This document shows, piece by piece, positions 23,801 to 31,630 of a stretch of DNA of 64,000 nt; within the stretch, counting starts at the first letter, position 1; every line of letters starts with the position of its first letter. Origin of the DNA: Phycicoccus avicenniae_A (GTDB lineage Bacteria; Actinomycetota; Actinomycetes; Actinomycetales; Dermatophilaceae). The position numbers were made by a program, and so were the translations under genes. Below the pieces are notes generated by a model. It ran no database searches. It had not been told where the DNA came from and was given only the letters and a program-made list of their open reading frames with translations. Where the stretch lies: positions 1 to 64,000 of the forward strand of contig NZ_JBNVZV010000018.1 in the NCBI RefSeq assembly GCF_050496545.1. Direction: 5' to 3'.

Positions 23801-25654
23801 GTGGGTGCTCGTCGGATGGTCGTGGGGACGGTCGCTGCCGTCGTGGGGGTGCTCGGGCTGCTGCCCGCGGCCGCGTCGGCGGCGGAGGTGGACACGACGC
23901 CGCCCGTGCTGGCGTCGGTGTCCTTCTCGGCGCCCACGCTGACCGCTCCCGGCACCGCCACCCTCACCCTCGACGCCACCGACGACGTCGGCATCGTCCG
24001 GTCCGAGGTGACGTTCCTCGAGGACGGCTCGCACCGGTACGTGTACGTCGCCGACACGTCCTCCCCGCTGACCGTCGCCCGGTACTTCTCGCAGGGCGAC
24101 GCCAACGGCACCTGGCGGCCCTACGAGGTCCGGCTCACCGATGCTGCCGGGAACTACTCGATCTACCGCCTCGACGGCCGGTACGTGAGCCGGCCGGCGT
24201 CCACCACGACGACGCACGGTGTCGACCTCTCGGGCGCCTCCTTCGTCGTCAGCGGTGCGCTGGACCGCACGCCCCCGACGCTCACCTCGTTGCAGAAGGT
24301 GACGGCAGCGGGCCGCGCGGGCGAGGCGAGCACGTGGTCGTGGTCGGTCACCGACGTGGGGAGCCTGCCGGCCACCATCCGGGCCACCCTGACCAACCCG
24401 ATGACGGGGGACACGGTGAGCACCCCGCTGCTGCCGGCGTCGCCGGGGTCGGGAACCTTCTCGATCACGGTCCCGCACGCCGGCGAGTGGCGGATGACCT
24501 CCGTCGAGGTCGTGGACTCCAAGGACAACAAGGCCACCTACCTCGCGAACGGGCAGGTGCAGGTGCCCTACGCGCTCATGCCCCTGACGCACTCGCTCCC
24601 CTTCGCGAACCTGGGCCTGGGGGTCGCGCCGAACGCCTTCACCCCCCGTGTGGTCGAGCGTGCGGGCCGGCTCACCCTCGTCCTCCCGGACACCGTCTCA
24701 CCGGCGAACCTCACGCGGGTGCGCATCGTCGCCAGTCCGTCCGGCGTCGTCGTCGAGCAGCCCCTCGGAGCCTCCGCGTCGTTGGCCCTCGACGTCGCGG
24801 GTCTCCCGAACGGCGTGACCCAGAGCCTCTCGGTCACGCTCAACAGCACGTGGGGTGACAGCCCGGTGGCCACCGTGTCCGGTCGACCCGTCCTCTCCCG
24901 CAACGTCACCGGCACCGGCGACGTGACCGGCGACGGCCGCGCCGACATCTTCGCGACGCGCCAGCCCGGGCTGGAGCAGGACCGTGCCGTGTGGGCCTAC
25001 CCCGGCACCGGCGCCGGCGCGGTCCGCCCGAAGACGGCCTACATCCCCACCGACCGGAGCCCCTTCTGCGACTCGATCGCCGCCGTGGACACCTACGTCC
25101 TGGGCTCCGGTGAGCTGCTGTGCCGGACCGACGAGCTGGCGTCCCTGCGTGAGGACGGCAGCGGCACGGTGCTCGGGTCGCGCGGCTGGAGCACCATGCG
25201 CTGGGTCGACGGCGGGTTCTCCCTGAACGGCGACGCCTACCCGGACGTCGTCGCGATGAACGCCAAGGGCGAGCTGCTGCTCTACCCGAAGACCTCGACC
25301 GACCGGCTCCTGGCGCCGACGCGCATCGGCACCGGGTGGCAGTCGATGATCTCCGTCATCTCGGCCGGGGACCTGAACGGGGACCGGAAGAACGACATCG
25401 CAGCGGTCGACGCCTCCGGGCGGCTGTGGCTGTACCCGGGCAACGGCAAGGGCGGCGTGACGACCCGCCGGCAGATCGGGTCGGGGTGGCAGTCGATGGG
25501 TGCGCTGCTGCCGATGCGGGACTTCGACCGCGACGGCAAGGCCGACCTGGGCGGCATCGGTCCGGACGGTGACCTCCGCCTCTACCGCGGCACGGGCACG
25601 GGTGGGGTGCGGGCCGGCGTGTTCATGGGCTGGGGCTGGAACATGTACCTCTGA
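23801..25654 (+). CDS. Secreted FG-GAP/VCBS-type protein, paralog A
   Basis: The protein is 617 residues. It has a signal peptide (MVVGTVAAVVGVLGLL, cleavage near ASAAE), then about 330 residues of Ig-like beta-sandwich sequence (PPVLASVSFSAPTLTAPGTA, DATDDVGI, TDAAGNYS). Four C-terminal FG-GAP/VCBS-type repeats carry Ca-binding Asp loops (DVTGDGRADIFA, LNGDAYPDVVA, DLNGDRKNDIAA, DFDRDGKADLGG). It ends in GWGWNMYL. FG-GAP repeats form beta-propeller blades used in adhesion or binding to surfaces and polysaccharides. No enzymatic domain or sortase motif is seen. The GTG at 23801 corresponds to the ATG of paralog B and has GAGGGG upstream. First of five tandem paralogs. Confidence 0.82.
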   Translation: MGARRMVVGTVAAVVGVLGLLPAAASAAEVDTTPPVLASVSFSAPTLTAPGTATLTLDATDDVGIVRSEVTFLEDGSHRYVYVADTSSPLTVARYFSQGDANGTWRPYEVRLTDAAGNYSIYRLDGRYVSRPASTTTTHGVDLSGASFVVSGALDRTPPTLTSLQKVTAAGRAGEASTWSWSVTDVGSLPATIRATLTNPMTGDTVSTPLLPASPGSGTFSITVPHAGEWRMTSVEVVDSKDNKATYLANGQVQVPYALMPLTHSLPFANLGLGVAPNAFTPRVVERAGRLTLVLPDTVSPANLTRVRIVASPSGVVVEQPLGASASLALDVAGLPNGVTQSLSVTLNSTWGDSPVATVSGRPVLSRNVTGTGDVTGDGRADIFATRQPGLEQDRAVWAYPGTGAGAVRPKTAYIPTDRSPFCDSIAAVDTYVLGSGELLCRTDELASLREDGSGTVLGSRGWSTMRWVDGGFSLNGDAYPDVVAMNAKGELLLYPKTSTDRLLAPTRIGTGWQSMISVISAGDLNGDRKNDIAAVDASGRLWLYPGNGKGGVTTRRQIGSGWQSMGALLPMRDFDRDGKADLGGIGPDGDLRLYRGTGTGGVRAGVFMGWGWNMYL

Positions 25655-25671
25655 CCCTCTGACCCACGGCC

Positions 25672-25766
25672 TGCGAGTTCTCGCAGACCGCCGGGGTGCG
25701 GTGGTTGTCGGCTGCTACGTTCCAGCCGGCCGTGGTGCACGGCCACAGGAACATCGGGGCTTCCCG
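25672..25766 (+). promoter_or_regulatory. Conserved palindrome, promoter and leader of FG-GAP gene B
   Basis: CTGCGAG-TT-CTCGCAG (25671-25686) is followed by TACGTT (25716-25721), 45 bp from palindrome start to box. Hairpin 1 is GGCCGTG-GTG-CACGGCC (25728-25744), starting exactly 7 nt after the -10 box. Hairpin 2 is a weaker CGGG-GCTT-CCCG (25755-25766). GAGGGG precedes the ATG at 25789. Confidence 0.65.
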
Positions 25767-25788
25767 GTGCGGGCGAGGGGAATGGCCG

Positions 25789-27663
25789 ATGGGTGCTCGT
25801 CGGGTCGTCGTGGGGATGGTCGCTGCCGCCGTGGGGGTGCTCGGGCTGCTGCCCGCGTCCGCCTCGGCGGCCGACGACCTCACCTGTCCGGTGCTCATTT
25901 CGGTCACCGCGCCGACCTCGCCGGTGGGGCCGGGAGAGACCCTCGCCCTGGACGTGCGGGCGACGGACGACGTCGAGCTCGCCTCGGTCCTCACGCGCTG
26001 GAGCAAGGTCGACCGCCTGAAGTCCGCGCTGACGGTCTCCTCGGCCGTGGGCGATCCCGGGACGGTCAGCACGGTGGTCGCACCGACCCAGGGTGACGGC
26101 GAGTACCGGCTGGACTACGTCGACCTGCGGGACGCGGCCGGGAACCGGGTCCGGTACACCGGCGAGCGCTTCACCTGCGACCCGGTGACCCGGGTCACGA
26201 CCAGCGGTCCCCACACGGTCGACCTCGTCAGCCCCTCCTTCGTCATCGCCGGGGCCACCGACCGCACGACGCCGATCCTGCTCGCCCTGCAGGTCCCGGA
26301 CGTCGCCACGCTGAACCGGCCCACGCCGATCCGGTGGCGCGTCGCCGACAGCTCGCCCCCGCTCACGGTCCGCGCCGAGTGGAAGGCGACGGCCGTCGAC
26401 GTCACGCCGGTCGTCTCGGTCACGAACGCACCGCTCGAGGGCTCCGCGGACCTCACCCTGGACGCGCCGTTCGATGTCCAGCTGCAAAGCGTCGTGGTCT
26501 CCGATGCGGTGGGGAACACATCGACCTACCTCCGCGACGGGTCGGTCCTGTACGCGTCGAGTCCGGGGCCCTCGGGGCTGCGGGTTCCCGGCGCGAACCC
26601 CTTCGACTTCTCCACGTTCGACGTCGACATCCTGCCGCTGGCGCCCGGTGTCCGGGTCCGTCCGGTGCCCGGGGGAGCCGTCCTCGAGGGCAGCGAGGCG
26701 CTCCAGCGGCCGGCCACCCTGCGGCTCACCCTCCAGCCGGGGAACATCATCCGCGAGGTGCAGGCGCCGGCGGACAGCCGGGTGCGGATCGCCGTCCCGG
26801 GTCTGTGCAACGGCGTGACCTACTCCTACACGGTGACGGCGACGAACGCCGCCGGAACGGGGCCGGCGGTGACGGGGGAAGTGGTCCCGAGGCTGTCGAC
26901 GAACATCGCCGTCCTCCAGGACTTCACGAACGACCGGAAGGCCGACGTGGTCGCGCTGCAGCCGGAGGTGCCCGGGGCGCCGTTCGCCGAACGCGTCCGT
27001 CTCTATGCGACGGACGGCCGCGCGCACTTCACCGGGACGAGGACGCTGTCCGGACATCAGGGCTGGCGCACCATCGGCCCGGCGCATCCGGGGGGCTACT
27101 ACCCCGAGACGCTCGGCACGTACCTGCGGGTGGACGAGGGCGGGGACCTCGTCGAGCAGAACGCCAACGTCCCACCCGTGACCCTCGGCCGGGGCTGGTC
27201 CTCGCTGCGGTCGCTGGACGGTGGGTTCGACCTCACCGGGGACGGGACGGGGGACATCATCGCCGTGGCCTCCGACGGGAACCTGCGGTTGTACGCCCGG
27301 ACGCTGTCCGGGAAGGTGCTGCGGCAGAACGACATCGGGACCGGGTGGGGCTCGATGCTCGCGGTCTTCTCGGCCGGGGACCTGAACGGGGACCGGCGCA
27401 ACGACGTCGTGGCTGCGGACGCCGCCGGTCGCTTGTGGCTCTACCCCGGGAACGGCCACGGCCGGGTGACGGCGCGTCGGCAGATCGGGTCGGGGTGGGC
27501 GGGCATGGGCTCGATCTTCGCGATGCGCGACTTCGACGGCGACGGGCGCGCCGACGTTGGTGCGGTGGCGATGGACGGTCGCCTGCTGATGTACCGGGGT
27601 ACCGGCAGCGGCGGGCTGCGGCCCGGGGTCCGGGTCGGCACCGGCTGGCACGCCTTCTTCTGA
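25789..27663 (+). CDS. Secreted FG-GAP/VCBS-type protein, paralog B
   Basis: The protein is 624 residues, organised as paralog A: signal peptide (RRVVVGMVAAAVGVLGLLPA, cleavage after ASAA), beta-sandwich region with DLTCPVL and DATDD/RATDD-type motifs, a fibronectin-like segment (CNGVTYSYTVTATNAAGTGP), then four FG-GAP loops (DFTNDRKADVVA, DLTGDGTGDIIA, DLNGDRRNDVVA, DFDGDGRADVGA). It ends in GTGWHAFF. The N-terminal region is closest to paralog E and the extreme 3' end to paralog C. A 353-bp tract (27205-27557) is identical to paralog E. It is a candidate cell-surface adhesin or carbohydrate-binding protein; the function is not proven. Confidence 0.82.
   Translation: MGARRVVVGMVAAAVGVLGLLPASASAADDLTCPVLISVTAPTSPVGPGETLALDVRATDDVELASVLTRWSKVDRLKSALTVSSAVGDPGTVSTVVAPTQGDGEYRLDYVDLRDAAGNRVRYTGERFTCDPVTRVTTSGPHTVDLVSPSFVIAGATDRTTPILLALQVPDVATLNRPTPIRWRVADSSPPLTVRAEWKATAVDVTPVVSVTNAPLEGSADLTLDAPFDVQLQSVVVSDAVGNTSTYLRDGSVLYASSPGPSGLRVPGANPFDFSTFDVDILPLAPGVRVRPVPGGAVLEGSEALQRPATLRLTLQPGNIIREVQAPADSRVRIAVPGLCNGVTYSYTVTATNAAGTGPAVTGEVVPRLSTNIAVLQDFTNDRKADVVALQPEVPGAPFAERVRLYATDGRAHFTGTRTLSGHQGWRTIGPAHPGGYYPETLGTYLRVDEGGDLVEQNANVPPVTLGRGWSSLRSLDGGFDLTGDGTGDIIAVASDGNLRLYARTLSGKVLRQNDIGTGWGSMLAVFSAGDLNGDRRNDVVAADAAGRLWLYPGNGHGRVTARRQIGSGWAGMGSIFAMRDFDGDGRADVGAVAMDGRLLMYRGTGSGGLRPGVRVGTGWHAFF
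27205..27557 (+). repeat. 353-bp identical tract shared by paralogs B and E (copy in B)
   Basis: Bases 27205-27557 match 33040-33392 without a difference, including all synonymous positions, while flanking parts of the two genes differ widely. The tract covers the last three FG-GAP repeats. It points to recent gene conversion or recombination. Confidence 0.85.
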
Positions 27664-27678
27664 TCCTGCGGTGGCCGC

Positions 27679-27773
27679 TGCGAGTTCTCGCAGGACCCTC
27701 GGCAGGAGGGTCGGCCCGGTGCTACGTTCCAGCCGACCGTGGTGCACGGTCGCGGTCCGCCGGTCCGTCCGGC
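27679..27773 (+). promoter_or_regulatory. Conserved palindrome, promoter and leader of FG-GAP gene C
   Basis: CTGCGAG-TT-CTCGCAG (27678-27693) is followed by TACGTT (27723-27728) at the same 45-bp distance. Hairpin 1 is GACCGTG-GTG-CACGGTC (27735-27751) and hairpin 2 is GCCGG-TCCGT-CCGGC (27759-27773). Compared with gene B, one stem pair has changed from G-C to A-T on both sides, which keeps pairing. GAGGGG precedes the ATG at 27795. Confidence 0.65.
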
Positions 27774-27794
27774 ACGGGTGAGGGGATTACGCGG

Positions 27795-29642
27795 ATGCGT
27801 GGTCGTCGTGTGGTCGTGGGGATGGTCGCAGGTGCCGTGGGGGTGCTCGGGCTGCTGCCCGCGTCCGCCTCGGCCGCCGAGGCCGATGCCCACCCGGTGC
27901 TGACCTCGGTCAGCGTCGGCACGGGTGCCGCGAGCCCCGGCAGCCCGGGGACGGTCGAGGTCGTGGCGACGGACGACGTCGGGATCGCCGGGGTCACCAC
28001 CCGGTGGGTGAACCGGGACTCGCTCGGTCCGACGGCGGCGTTCGAGGTCGTGTCCGACCCCGCCACCGGTCGAGGCGAGTGGGTCGTCGCGCCCTCGTCG
28101 AGCGACGGCCCCTGGCAGCTGGACTCCGTCGCGCTCGTCGACACCGCGGGCCAACGTGCGACCTACTACGCCAACGGTCAGCTGGTTCGGAGCCGGGTCC
28201 CGGTGGCCCAGCACACGGTCGACCTGGGGGGCGCCGTGGTGCGGGTCTCCGGCGCCACGGACCGGTCGGGGCCGATTCTGGAGGGCGTGGGTTCGCCGTC
28301 GGCCAACCCGCTCCCGGGGGAGGAGGTCTCGGTGCCCTACCGGGTCACCGACGTCAGCCTGCCGCTGCGGAGCGTCACCTTCACCTGGTGGACCCCGAGT
28401 TCCGGCACGGCCAGCGCGACCCTGTCCCCTGCACCGCCGTCCGGGACGGTGCGCCTGCGGCCCACCGAGGGTGGCCTGCACGTCCTGCGGAGCGTGACGA
28501 TGGTCGATGCCCAGGGCATCACGACCGACCACGACCGCGCGGGCGGCGAGGTGGTGACGCGGGGCGCCGACCGCCTGTCCCGGCCGAACCGGCTGCTCGA
28601 CTTCGCCCCTGCCGACGTCGGCGTGCGCCCCGACACCCCCGCGACCACCGTCCGCCCCCGCCCCGGCGGGGCCTTCGTCACCGGCTTCACCCGGGCGATG
28701 ACGGCCCTGCGGGTCGAGGTGACAGGTGGCGGGAGCGTCGTGGAGGTCCCTGCGGCACCGGGGGAGGAGGGCCGGGCCACGGTTGGTGGACTCGCCAACG
28801 GCCGCTCCACCCAGCTCGTCGTCCGGGGGATCAACGCCTACGGCGCCGGCCGCCCAGCCACGGTGTCCGTCACGCCGGTCCTCGCGCACTCCGTCGCCGC
28901 CGTCCCGGCCACGGGCCCGGGCCGGCGCCTCGACGTCATCGCCCACCGGTGGTGGCGAGCAGATTCCGACCCTGACGCGCACTACGCCTACCCCGCGACC
29001 GGGACCGGGCGGCTCGCCGGGACGAAGACCCTCGTGGGGCACTCCCGGTGCGAGGACACCGGACCCGCTGACCTGCTCGAGGCGGGGGTCGGCGACATCC
29101 TGTGCGCCCGGACCGACGGCCGCCTGACCTCCATGGCTCCGGGACGGGGCGAGCAGGTGGTGGGCTCGGCGGGTTGGGACCGCATGCGCTGGATCGACGG
29201 AGGGTTCGACCTGGACGGTGACCGCCGGGCGGACGTCGTCTCGATGCGACCCTCCGGCGAGCTGGTCCTGTTCCGCCAGACCACGAAGGGACTGCTCGCG
29301 GCCCCGACCCGCATCGGCACCGGCTGGCAGTCGATGATCTCGGTGTTCTCGGCGGGGGACCTCGACGGGGACCGGCGCAACGACGTCGCCGCGGTCGACA
29401 CCGCCGGCCGGTTGTGGCTCTATCCCGGCAACGGCAGGGGAGGCGTGTCGCCGCGTCGGCAGATCGGGTCGGGCTGGCAGGGCATGGGCTCGATCTTCGC
29501 GATGCGCGACTTCGACGGCGACGGGCGCGCCGACGTCGGCGGGGTGGCGATGGACGGCCGCCTGCTGATGTACCGGGGCACCGGCACCGGTGGGTTGCGG
29601 CCCGGGGTCCGGGTCGGCACCGGCTGGCACGCCTTCTTCTGA
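27795..29642 (+). CDS. Secreted FG-GAP/VCBS-type protein, paralog C
   Basis: The protein is 615 residues with a signal peptide (RVVVGMVAGAVGVLGLLPAS, cleavage after ASAA). A beta-sandwich region diverged from the other paralogs (ATDDVGIAGVTTRWV, VDTAGQRATYY) is followed by FG-GAP repeats (DLDGDRRADVVS, DLDGDRRNDVAA, DFDGDGRADVGG) and the terminal GTGWHAFF. The first of the four repeats is degenerate, with no Asp loop near GRRLDVIAHRWW. Its sequence is a mosaic: the middle repeats resemble A and D, and the last repeat and 3' end match B almost exactly. The ATG at 27795 has GAGGGG upstream and corresponds to the start of its paralogs. It is probably transcribed from its own promoter. Confidence 0.82.
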   Translation: MRGRRVVVGMVAGAVGVLGLLPASASAAEADAHPVLTSVSVGTGAASPGSPGTVEVVATDDVGIAGVTTRWVNRDSLGPTAAFEVVSDPATGRGEWVVAPSSSDGPWQLDSVALVDTAGQRATYYANGQLVRSRVPVAQHTVDLGGAVVRVSGATDRSGPILEGVGSPSANPLPGEEVSVPYRVTDVSLPLRSVTFTWWTPSSGTASATLSPAPPSGTVRLRPTEGGLHVLRSVTMVDAQGITTDHDRAGGEVVTRGADRLSRPNRLLDFAPADVGVRPDTPATTVRPRPGGAFVTGFTRAMTALRVEVTGGGSVVEVPAAPGEEGRATVGGLANGRSTQLVVRGINAYGAGRPATVSVTPVLAHSVAAVPATGPGRRLDVIAHRWWRADSDPDAHYAYPATGTGRLAGTKTLVGHSRCEDTGPADLLEAGVGDILCARTDGRLTSMAPGRGEQVVGSAGWDRMRWIDGGFDLDGDRRADVVSMRPSGELVLFRQTTKGLLAAPTRIGTGWQSMISVFSAGDLDGDRRNDVAAVDTAGRLWLYPGNGRGGVSPRRQIGSGWQGMGSIFAMRDFDGDGRADVGGVAMDGRLLMYRGTGTGGLRPGVRVGTGWHAFF

Positions 29643-29657
29643 TCCCGGGGTAGGTGC

Positions 29658-29754
29658 TGCGAGTTCTCGCAGGACTGCTGGGCGGTTGCGCCCCCGGGTG
29701 CTACGTTCCAGCCGGCCGCGGTGCGCGGACGTGGGAGCGCCGGTCCGTCCGGCG
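29658..29754 (+). promoter_or_regulatory. Conserved palindrome, promoter and leader of FG-GAP gene D
   Basis: CTGCGAG-TT-CTCGCAG (29657-29672) is followed by TACGTT (29702-29707), again 45 bp on. Hairpin 1 is CCGCG-GTG-CGCGG (29716-29728), in which a T-A pair of gene B is replaced by C-G. Hairpin 2 is CGCCGG-TCCGT-CCGGCG (29738-29754). GAGGGG precedes the GTG at 29774. Confidence 0.65.
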
Positions 29755-29773
29755 GATGCGAGGGGAATCGCCG

Positions 29774-31630
29774 GTGAGAGCTCGTCGGGTCGTCGTGGGG
29801 ATGGTCGCTGCTGCCGTCGGGGTGCTGGGCCTGCTGCCCGCGAACGCCGTTGCGGCAGAGGTCGACACCGCCCCGCCGGTGTTACGTTCGGTCGCGTTCT
29901 CCGCGGCGCGGGCCCAGCCCGGGCAGCAGCTCCTGGCGTCCGTGGACGCCACCGACGACGGAGCAGTGGCATCGGTCTCCTTGGCGCTCTACGAGGCCAC
30001 CTCCGGCCAGTCCGGGACGTGGCGGTCCACCACGCCGACCCAGCCCATCACGCTCGCCGTCGGCACCAACTGGGCCGATGGTGACTGGCGGGTGCAGCGC
30101 GTCGTCCTCTTCGACGCTGCCGGGAACCGGGCGGTCTACTCCTTCGACGGTCGGCTCGACACCACCCCGGCCACGACCTCGACCCACGGCGTGGACCTGC
30201 GGGGGCCGGTCTTCACCGTCTCCGGGGCCACCGACTGGAGCCCGCCGGTGCTGGAGGCCCTGACCCCGGGAGCGGTGGCTCCGGGGCAGCCCCGGGCGGC
30301 CGGCCTCGCCTGGCGGATCGACACCCGGGGGCGTGTCATCTCCTCGCTGAGCTCCACGTGGATCTCCGCCGAAGATCCCGCGCACCCGTTCTCCTCGTCG
30401 GTCACGAACCCGACCGCTTCGGGGTCGGCGACGGTGACGCTGCCCCGCGGGGGGCGGTGGCACCTGCGCTCGCTCGAGCTCGTCTGGTCGGGGCGGCAGA
30501 CGGCCTACCTCGACTCCGGTGAGTTCCAGCCGGACCAGGGTGCGCCGCCGCTGCACCACGACCTGGACTTCGCCGCCCTGGACCAGGTCGTCGCGCCCGA
30601 TGCCCCGCTCGTGTCGGTGGTCCCGCGTGCCACCAAGGTCTCGACGTATGTCGACACGGTCCCCGGCCGCGCCGAGGGCGTGACCGGGTACCGGGTCACG
30701 GTGCAGCCGGCGGATGTCGTCCGGGTTGTACCGGTGGCGCAGGCCGGTGCCGACGGCCGGCTGGCCGTGGACGTCGCCGATCTGCCCAACGGGGTGGAGC
30801 AGACGGTCTCGGTCACCTCTCTCAGCGGGTACGGAACGAGCGCAGTGGCCACCCGTCGTGCTCGCCCGGTCCTCGCGAGCACTGTCGCGGCCATCCCGAG
30901 CTTCATGTGGTCCTCGGACCTCGTGGCGACCCGCCCTCTCGGGACGACGACGGACACCAGCGTCTTCAGCTACGAGTCGACCGGCAGCGGTGGGCTCAGG
31001 GGTCCGTTCCTGATGCGCGAGAACTCCGAGTTCAACAGCCTCTGCCAGTCGCTCGTCGCGTTCTCCTTGGGGAAGGACACTCCGGGGACCCCGCTCTGCC
31101 AGCGCGACGACCTCGCGCCGGTCGCCTACTACGGCACGCCGCCGATCATCGGTGCCCGAGGGTGGTCGGTCATGCGCTTCGTCGACGGTGGGTTCGACCT
31201 GACCGGGGACCGCCGGGCCGACATCATCGCGGTGGACCCAGGGGGGCAGCTGCGCCTGTACGCCCAGTCCACGACGGGCTCGCTCGTCGCCCGGCCACGA
31301 ATCGGCACCGGGTGGCAGTCGATGATCTCGGTGGTCTCGGTCGGGGACCTGACCGGTGACCGGAAGAACGACATCGCCGCCGTCGATGCCTCCGGTCGGC
31401 TCTGGCTGTACCCGGGCAACGGTACGGGCGGGGTCACGGCTCGCCGGCAGATCGGGTCGGGCTGGCACCGGATGGGTGCCCTGCTGGCGCTGCGGGACTT
31501 CGACCACGACGGGCGGGTCGACCTGGGTGGCATCACGTCGACCGGGGACCTGATGCTCTACCGGGGTACCGGGACCGGCGGCGTCCGTCCGGGCGTGCGC
31601 ATCGGCACGGGGTGGCAGCGCTACCTGTGA
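29774..31630 (+). CDS. Secreted FG-GAP/VCBS-type protein, paralog D
   Basis: The protein is 618 residues: a signal peptide (RRVVVGMVAAAVGVLGLL, cleavage near NAVAAE), a beta-sandwich region most like paralog A (AEVDTAPPVL, DATDDGAV, DAAGNRAVYS, THGVDL), and FG-GAP loops (DLTGDRRADIIA, DLTGDRKNDIAA, DFDHDGRVDLGG). It ends in GTGWQRYL. Residue 37 is encoded by TTA (29882-29884), a very rare leucine codon in such GC-rich genomes and a possible translational control point; I did not check every other gene for TTA. The GTG at 29774 is supported by the conserved leader. Its stop overlaps the start of paralog E (GTGA), so the two are coupled. Confidence 0.82.
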   Translation: MRARRVVVGMVAAAVGVLGLLPANAVAAEVDTAPPVLRSVAFSAARAQPGQQLLASVDATDDGAVASVSLALYEATSGQSGTWRSTTPTQPITLAVGTNWADGDWRVQRVVLFDAAGNRAVYSFDGRLDTTPATTSTHGVDLRGPVFTVSGATDWSPPVLEALTPGAVAPGQPRAAGLAWRIDTRGRVISSLSSTWISAEDPAHPFSSSVTNPTASGSATVTLPRGGRWHLRSLELVWSGRQTAYLDSGEFQPDQGAPPLHHDLDFAALDQVVAPDAPLVSVVPRATKVSTYVDTVPGRAEGVTGYRVTVQPADVVRVVPVAQAGADGRLAVDVADLPNGVEQTVSVTSLSGYGTSAVATRRARPVLASTVAAIPSFMWSSDLVATRPLGTTTDTSVFSYESTGSGGLRGPFLMRENSEFNSLCQSLVAFSLGKDTPGTPLCQRDDLAPVAYYGTPPIIGARGWSVMRFVDGGFDLTGDRRADIIAVDPGGQLRLYAQSTTGSLVARPRIGTGWQSMISVVSVGDLTGDRKNDIAAVDASGRLWLYPGNGTGGVTARRQIGSGWHRMGALLALRDFDHDGRVDLGGITSTGDLMLYRGTGTGGVRPGVRIGTGWQRYL

